A DNA stretch of 25,884 bases from an uncultured Collinsella sp. GTDB taxonomy: Bacteria; Actinomycetota; Coriobacteriia; Coriobacteriales; Coriobacteriaceae. Both the position numbers and the translations under genes were made by a program. Where the stretch lies: the NCBI GenBank assembly GCA_900761995.1, contig CAAFEY010000085.1:1-25884 (forward strand). The letters are read 5' to 3'. This document shows, one piece after another, positions 22,265 to 25,884 of the stretch. How positions within the stretch are numbered: the stretch's first letter is position 1; the number at the start of each line of letters is the position of its first letter. The notes beneath the pieces are model-generated. The model worked only from the letters and a program-made list of their open reading frames with translations. It searched no databases and was not told the origin of the DNA.

Positions 22265-22891
22265 ATGTCTACCAAGATTGAAGTCAATGCCATGGGCGAT
22301 GCCTGCCCGCTGCCCGTCGTCAAGACGCTCAAAGCTCTGAAGCAGCTCGATGGCGAGGGCGCCGTCGTGACCTCGGTCGACAACGAGACCGCCGTCAAGA
22401 ACATCTCCAAGATGGCGCAGGAGAAGGGCTGCACGGCCTCGGTCGAGAAGGTTTCTGACGCCGAGTGGCACGTGACCGTGGCGACCTCTGGCGCCGTTGC
22501 CATGGCCGATCCCGAGCAGGATGGCGCTGCCTTCTGTGATGCCAGCGCCGGCAAGGGCAGGCTCGTCATTTCCGTCTACACCGACTGCATGGGCCGCGGC
22601 GACGACGAGCTGGGCCACAAGCTCATGAAGGCGTTTATCTTTGCCGTGACGCAGCAGGAGGAGCTGCCCGCGACCATGCTGTTCTACAACGGCGGCGCCA
22701 AGCTCACCGTTGAGGGCTCGCCGGTGCTCGACGACCTGAAGGGCCTGGCCGAGCAGGGTGTCGAGATTCTCACCTGTGGTACCTGCCTCGACCACTATGG
22801 CATTAAAGACCAGCTTGCGGTGGGCGAGGTCACCAACATGTACGTGATCGTGGAGAAGATGGAGCAGGCCGTGCGCGTCGTGCGCCCGTAG
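22265..22891 (+). CDS. yedF: Selenium metabolism protein YedF
   Basis: The 208-residue protein has two parts. Residues 1-75 are a TusA-like domain with the CPLP motif (Cys14 in GDACPLPVVKT). Residues ~95-205 are a DsrE-like domain with Cys108 in YTDCMGRGD and the Cys171-Gly-Thr-Cys174 pair in TCGTCLDHYG. This architecture is the selenium-linked YedF family, which tracks with selD across genomes and is thought to carry selenium or sulfur as a persulfide/perselenide. A longer upstream frame overlapping selD exists, but the ATG at 22265 with AAAGGAA upstream fits the TusA start. It is part of the selenium operon. Confidence 0.92.
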   Translation: MSTKIEVNAMGDACPLPVVKTLKALKQLDGEGAVVTSVDNETAVKNISKMAQEKGCTASVEKVSDAEWHVTVATSGAVAMADPEQDGAAFCDASAGKGRLVISVYTDCMGRGDDELGHKLMKAFIFAVTQQEELPATMLFYNGGAKLTVEGSPVLDDLKGLAEQGVEILTCGTCLDHYGIKDQLAVGEVTNMYVIVEKMEQAVRVVRP

Positions 22892-22910
22892 CGTATTGGT
22901 TGGAGTTGCC

Positions 22911-23162
22911 ATGAGGGAAAAGCGCCCGGCGCTTGTCATCACGTTTCCCACCACGGCGGCCGCCATGGGCTGCGAGTCCCTGTGCGTTGAGCGTGGCCTT
23001 CCCGGGCGAACGATTCCCGTGCCCGGGGAGGTCGCTGCCGGCTGTGGTCTGGCGTGGAAAGCGTTGCCTGCCGATGAGGAGCTGCTGCGCGGTGAACTCG
23101 CCGCGGCGGGCGTTCCCACCGAGGGCTATACCGTGATTGATATGTGGGAGGTCGTGCGATGA
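22911..23162 (+). CDS. DUF3343 putative Se/S carrier-like protein
   Basis: The 83-residue protein matches the small DUF3343 (Se_S_carrier) family. VITFPTTAAAMGCE at residues 9-22 and the core AAGCGLAWK (Cys45) are typical, with further cysteines at 21 and 25. Members almost always sit beside yedF, selD or a desulfurase and are presumed to shuttle selenium or sulfur; direct biochemistry is thin. The ATG at 22911 has GGAG 5 nt upstream and lies 19 bp after yedF. Its TGA overlaps the ATG of the desulfurase (ATGA), so translation of the two is coupled. Confidence 0.85.
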   Translation: MREKRPALVITFPTTAAAMGCESLCVERGLPGRTIPVPGEVAAGCGLAWKALPADEELLRGELAAAGVPTEGYTVIDMWEVVR

Positions 23163-24298
23163 TCTACCTGGATAACGCGGCGACGACCATGCACAAGCCG
23201 CAGACGGTCATCGATGCCGTGACGCAGGCGATGTGCTCGCTCGGCAATGCCGGGCGCGGCGCCACGTCGGGTGCCCTCGATGCCGCTCGTACGATTCACG
23301 GTTGCCGTGCCAAGCTCGCGCGCCTTTTAGGTTGCCCGAGGGCGGACCATGTGTGCTTTACGCCCAACTCTACGGCGGCGCTCAACACCGCCATCTGTGG
23401 CGTGGTGCGCCCCGGCGACCGCGTGGTCACGACGGTGCTCGAGCACAACTCCGTGCTACGTCCGCTCAATCGCTTGGCGGCAGAGCAGGGTGTGACGGTT
23501 GAGCATGCGGGTTGCGACGCGAACGGCGCGCTCGACTACGACGAGCTCGAGCGGCTAGTCACGCCCGGTACGCGTGCCGTGGTGGTGACGCATGCCTCTA
23601 ATGTGACCGGCAACGCGGTCGACATTGCGCGCGTGGCGGCCATGGCCCATGCGGCCGGTGCGCTGGTGATCGTCGATGCCTCTCAGTCTGCCGGCACGGC
23701 GCGTATCGATATGCATGCCATGGGGCTCGACATTGTGTGCTTTACCGGTCACAAGGGGCTCATGGGACCCCAAGGCACCGGCGGCCTGGCCGTGGCGGAG
23801 GGCGTCGACGTGGCGCCCTGGGCCATGGGCGGCACGGGCGTGCACAGCTTCGATGCGTTGCAGCCCATGGAGTGGCCCACGCGGCTCGAGGCGGGCACGC
23901 TCAACGGTCACGGCATAGCGGGCCTTTCCGCAGGCCTTGATTTTATCGAGGCACAGGGTGGAGTTGAAGCGATTGCGACTCACGAACGCGCCCTGGCCGA
24001 TCGCTTTCTCGCCGGTGTTCGTGAGATTCCGGAAATCAAACTCTACGGTGCCTTCGACCAGTTAGCACGCTCGGCGATCGTCTCGCTCAACGTGGGCAAT
24101 ATCGATTCGGCCGAGATTTCGGACGCGCTCATGCAGGGGTGGGGGATTGCGACGCGCCCCGGTGCCCATTGTGCCCCGCTCATGCACTGTGCGCTGGGAA
24201 CCGAGCGCCAGGGCGTCGTTCGCTTCTCGTTTGGGTATTTCAACACGACCGAAGAAGTCGACACGGCTATCGATGCTCTGCGCAATTTAGCCTGCTAA
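23159..24298 (+). CDS. Cysteine desulfurase-family PLP enzyme, selenium-cluster type
   Basis: The 379-residue class-V aminotransferase begins MIYLDNAATT, as NifS/SufS-like desulfurases do. The PLP lysine is Lys199 in FTGHKGLMGPQGTGG, and Cys338 in RPGAHCAPLMHCALG is the persulfide/selenide-accepting cysteine. It resembles the EF2568-type subgroup that sits next to selD and YedF in genomes using selenium-dependent enzymes. It likely releases sulfur or selenium from (seleno)cysteine to YedF/DUF3343 and thence SelD. The protein ends in a Cys. The start overlaps the upstream stop by 4 nt; a longer frame from 23144 is less likely. A terminator follows, ending the operon. Confidence 0.92.
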   Translation: MIYLDNAATTMHKPQTVIDAVTQAMCSLGNAGRGATSGALDAARTIHGCRAKLARLLGCPRADHVCFTPNSTAALNTAICGVVRPGDRVVTTVLEHNSVLRPLNRLAAEQGVTVEHAGCDANGALDYDELERLVTPGTRAVVVTHASNVTGNAVDIARVAAMAHAAGALVIVDASQSAGTARIDMHAMGLDIVCFTGHKGLMGPQGTGGLAVAEGVDVAPWAMGGTGVHSFDALQPMEWPTRLEAGTLNGHGIAGLSAGLDFIEAQGGVEAIATHERALADRFLAGVREIPEIKLYGAFDQLARSAIVSLNVGNIDSAEISDALMQGWGIATRPGAHCAPLMHCALGTERQGVVRFSFGYFNTTEEVDTAIDALRNLAC

Positions 24299-24313
24299 AG
24301 CTGCTAGACCGTT

Positions 24314-24319
24314 TATACT
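24314..24319 (+). promoter_or_regulatory. -10 element overlapping the operon terminator, for brnQ
   Basis: TATACT lies just before the terminator hairpin. A start about 7 nt downstream would fall inside the 5' arm, so transcripts for brnQ would not form the hairpin. The -35 region has no good match. Confidence 0.35.
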
Positions 24320-24320
24320 T

Positions 24321-24354
24321 GCGGGATGGGTGTTTTTGCCCGTCCCGTTTTTGT
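24321..24354 (+). terminator. Intrinsic terminator after the selenium operon
   Basis: A 9-bp stem with one G-U pair (CGGGATGGG with CCCGTCCCG) and an 8-nt T-rich loop is followed by TTTTTGTTT. It ends about 9 nt before the brnQ ribosome binding site. Confidence 0.88.
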
Positions 24355-24375
24355 TTCGACCCGAAAGGTGTGCCT

Positions 24376-25734
24376 ATGGTTTCATCCGCCCCGCGCGGTC
24401 TGCGTTCCGACCATGTCGTTACCGTCGGCATTGCGCTGTTCTCGATGCTCTTTGGCGCCGGTAACCTCATTATTCCGCCGCTGCTGGCGCTGCAGGCAGG
24501 TTCTGCCACGCCGGTTGCCATGATCGGCTTTTTGATTGCCGCTATCGGTCTGCCCGTTATGGGATTTATCGCCGTCGCGCTCGCTGGCACGGCCCGAGAG
24601 CTGGCCGGGCGTGTGCATCCTAAGTTTGGCGAATTCTTCGTTGCGGCGGTCTACCTGGCCATCGGTCCGTGCCTGGCCATTCCGCGCACAAGCTCTACGG
24701 CGTTCGAAATGCTGGTGCCGCTGCTACCCGAGGGCGTTTCGCTCGGCACGGCACGTCTGGTGTTTGCCATCGGGTTCTTCGTCGTCGCGTTTGCGCTCAC
24801 GCTGCGTCCAGGCGTCATCACGCGCGTGCTCGGCCGCATTACGGGCCCTGCGCTCATTGCGCTCATCGTGCTGGTCGTGGGTGCTGCCGTGATCTCGCCG
24901 CTGGGACCGGCTGCCGCGCCGCAGGCCCCTTACGATGCCGGTGCTGCCGTGCAGGGCTTTCTGACTGGCTATCAGACCATGGACCTGCTCGCGTCGCTCG
25001 CCTTTGGCATCATCATCGCCGAGACCATCCACGAGCTGGGTGTTACCGATGACAAGCGCGTGGCCTTTGAGATTTCGCGTTCCGGTGTGATCGCCGGCGT
25101 GCTCATGGCTATCATCTACTGCGGCTTGGGTCTTGCCGGTATGCAGCTCGGCACCGTGATGCCCGACGCTACCAACGGCGCCGCCATCCTCGCCCGTTCG
25201 GCCTCCATGCATTTTGGGCTTGCCGGCACGGTCGTGGTCTTCGCCATCTTCTTCCTTGCCTGCATGAACGTGTGCATCGGCCTCATCAGCTGCTGCTCGC
25301 GTTACTTCTGCGAGACGTATGTGGTTAAAGGGGGAGCGGAGGCCTCCGAGGAGGCCATGCGCCGTCCCTTTGCGGTTCTCGCCTTTGTGTTCGCGGCGTT
25401 TTCGTGCGTGCTTTCCAACGTGGGTCTCGACATGATCCTTATGTTCTCGGTGCCTATGCTCAACGCCTTGTATCCCGTTGCCATCGTGCTGGTACTGATG
25501 GGCCTGGTGCACGGCTTTTGCGACGCGCATCCGCAGGTGTGGGTCTGGGTTGGCGGTGTGGTTGCCGTGCAGAGTGTGATCACCTCGGTTCGCGACGCGT
25601 TCTTTGCTGGCGCGTGGCTGCCGTTCGATGCGTTGCCGCTGGCAGATATCGGTGCCGCGTGGGCGCCGGTTGCCGTGGTGGCATTTGTGATCGGTCTGCT
25701 CCATAGTCGTTTTGTTGCACATTCGAGGAGCTAA
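24376..25734 (+). CDS. brnQ: Branched-chain amino acid transport carrier (BrnQ/LIV-II family)
   Basis: The 452-residue protein has about twelve hydrophobic helices and matches the usual BrnQ length. The N-terminus, IALFSMLFGAGNLIIPP, is the conserved first helix of LIV-II carriers, and GPCLAIPRTSSTAFE is a second family landmark. It imports leucine, isoleucine and valine with sodium or protons across the inner membrane. The ATG at 24376 has GAAAGGTG upstream. A longer frame into the desulfurase is a shadow. It is unrelated in function to the selenium operon, from which a terminator separates it. No terminator is evident after it. Confidence 0.93.
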   Translation: MVSSAPRGLRSDHVVTVGIALFSMLFGAGNLIIPPLLALQAGSATPVAMIGFLIAAIGLPVMGFIAVALAGTARELAGRVHPKFGEFFVAAVYLAIGPCLAIPRTSSTAFEMLVPLLPEGVSLGTARLVFAIGFFVVAFALTLRPGVITRVLGRITGPALIALIVLVVGAAVISPLGPAAAPQAPYDAGAAVQGFLTGYQTMDLLASLAFGIIIAETIHELGVTDDKRVAFEISRSGVIAGVLMAIIYCGLGLAGMQLGTVMPDATNGAAILARSASMHFGLAGTVVVFAIFFLACMNVCIGLISCCSRYFCETYVVKGGAEASEEAMRRPFAVLAFVFAAFSCVLSNVGLDMILMFSVPMLNALYPVAIVLVLMGLVHGFCDAHPQVWVWVGGVVAVQSVITSVRDAFFAGAWLPFDALPLADIGAAWAPVAVVAFVIGLLHSRFVAHSRS

Positions 25735-25745
25735 GGCATCAATGC

Positions 25746-25774
25746 TTGCACAGGCGGGGAGTCTCCCCTATAAT
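25746..25774 (+). promoter_or_regulatory. Promoter of tRNA-Pro
   Basis: TTGCAC (25746-25751), an exact 17-bp spacer and a perfect TATAAT (25769-25774) lie about 45 bp before the tRNA. The spacer contains the palindrome GGGGA-GTC-TCCCC abutting the -10. Confidence 0.85.
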
Positions 25775-25825
25775 TTCCTTCGCTTTGGGACACGCAAGGT
25801 TTAGACCTTAGCTGCTCAACACCTT

Positions 25826-25884
25826 CGGGACGTGGCGCAGTTTGGTAGCGCGCCTGCTTTGGGAGCAGGATGTCGCAGGTTCAA
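25826..25884 (+). tRNA. tRNA-Pro (anticodon UGG), 3' end beyond the window
   Basis: The acceptor 5' strand is CGGGACG, the D stem GCGC/GCGC, the anticodon stem CCTGC/GCAGG with loop TTTGGGA (anticodon TGG at 25860-25862), and the T stem begins GCAGG-TTCAA at the window edge. The 3' half of the T arm, the acceptor 3' strand and CCA are not visible. Confidence 0.95.

Noticed and set aside
1..25884. CRISPR array, IS element, prophage or integration site
   Set aside because: No spaced direct repeats, transposase, integrase or phage gene was seen. The tRNA-Pro at the end has no visible attachment repeat within the window.

Overview
The window looks like chromosomal DNA of a high-GC, strictly anaerobic gut actinobacterium of the class Coriobacteriia, most likely Collinsella or a close relative. 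This is inferred from protein character, GC-rich codon use, frequent GTG/TTG starts, and the mix of an actinobacterial-style four-domain ribosomal protein S1 with Clostridia-like anaerobic genes. Nothing looks like a phage, plasmid, IS element or CRISPR array.

Layout. 1-183: 5' end of a HAD-type hydrolase running off the left edge on the minus strand. 499-1665: rpsA with its own terminator. 2007-2365: RNase P RNA, followed by a large unexplained hairpin. 2585-3734: a YigZ/IMPACT protein and, convergent to it, a C_GCAxxG_C_C redox protein. 3968-5251: an O-acetylhomoserine sulfhydrylase-type PLP enzyme, divergent from the redox gene across a clear palindromic operator. 5393-7898: an MFS exporter, xanthine phosphoribosyltransferase and a small GGQ release-factor-like protein. 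A 27-bp-arm palindrome separates these from a diacylglycerol-kinase-like lipid kinase (minus). Next comes a CLC-family transporter (minus) with features of the fluoride/proton antiporter branch.

10668-16082 is a molybdenum block: moeA and mog (molybdopterin to molybdenum cofactor), then a Tat-type lipoprotein ModA, a ModB permease with an unusual ~190-residue extracytoplasmic extension, and ModC. A strong promoter with a palindrome in its spacer precedes modA.

16513-24298 is the most interesting part: eight co-directional genes. They encode two paralogous double-cubane-cluster / 2-hydroxyacyl-CoA-dehydratase-like reductase subunits, their ATP-dependent activase, a GT-B glycosyltransferase, selenophosphate synthetase (selD), YedF, a DUF3343 Se/S carrier-like protein and a selenium-type cysteine desulfurase. 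selD is itself a selenoprotein gene: its reading frame crosses an in-frame UGA at codon 17, followed by a hairpin that fits the bacterial SECIS rules. Simple ORF calling therefore loses the first 20 residues. The glycosyltransferase overlaps selD by 8 bp. Several gene junctions carry strong RNA hairpins, the largest between the two reductase genes. Taken together this is a candidate undescribed system coupling ATP-driven low-potential reduction to selenium handling and a sugar transfer.

The window ends with a BrnQ-type branched-chain amino acid carrier and the first 59 nt of tRNA-Pro(UGG) behind a near-consensus promoter.
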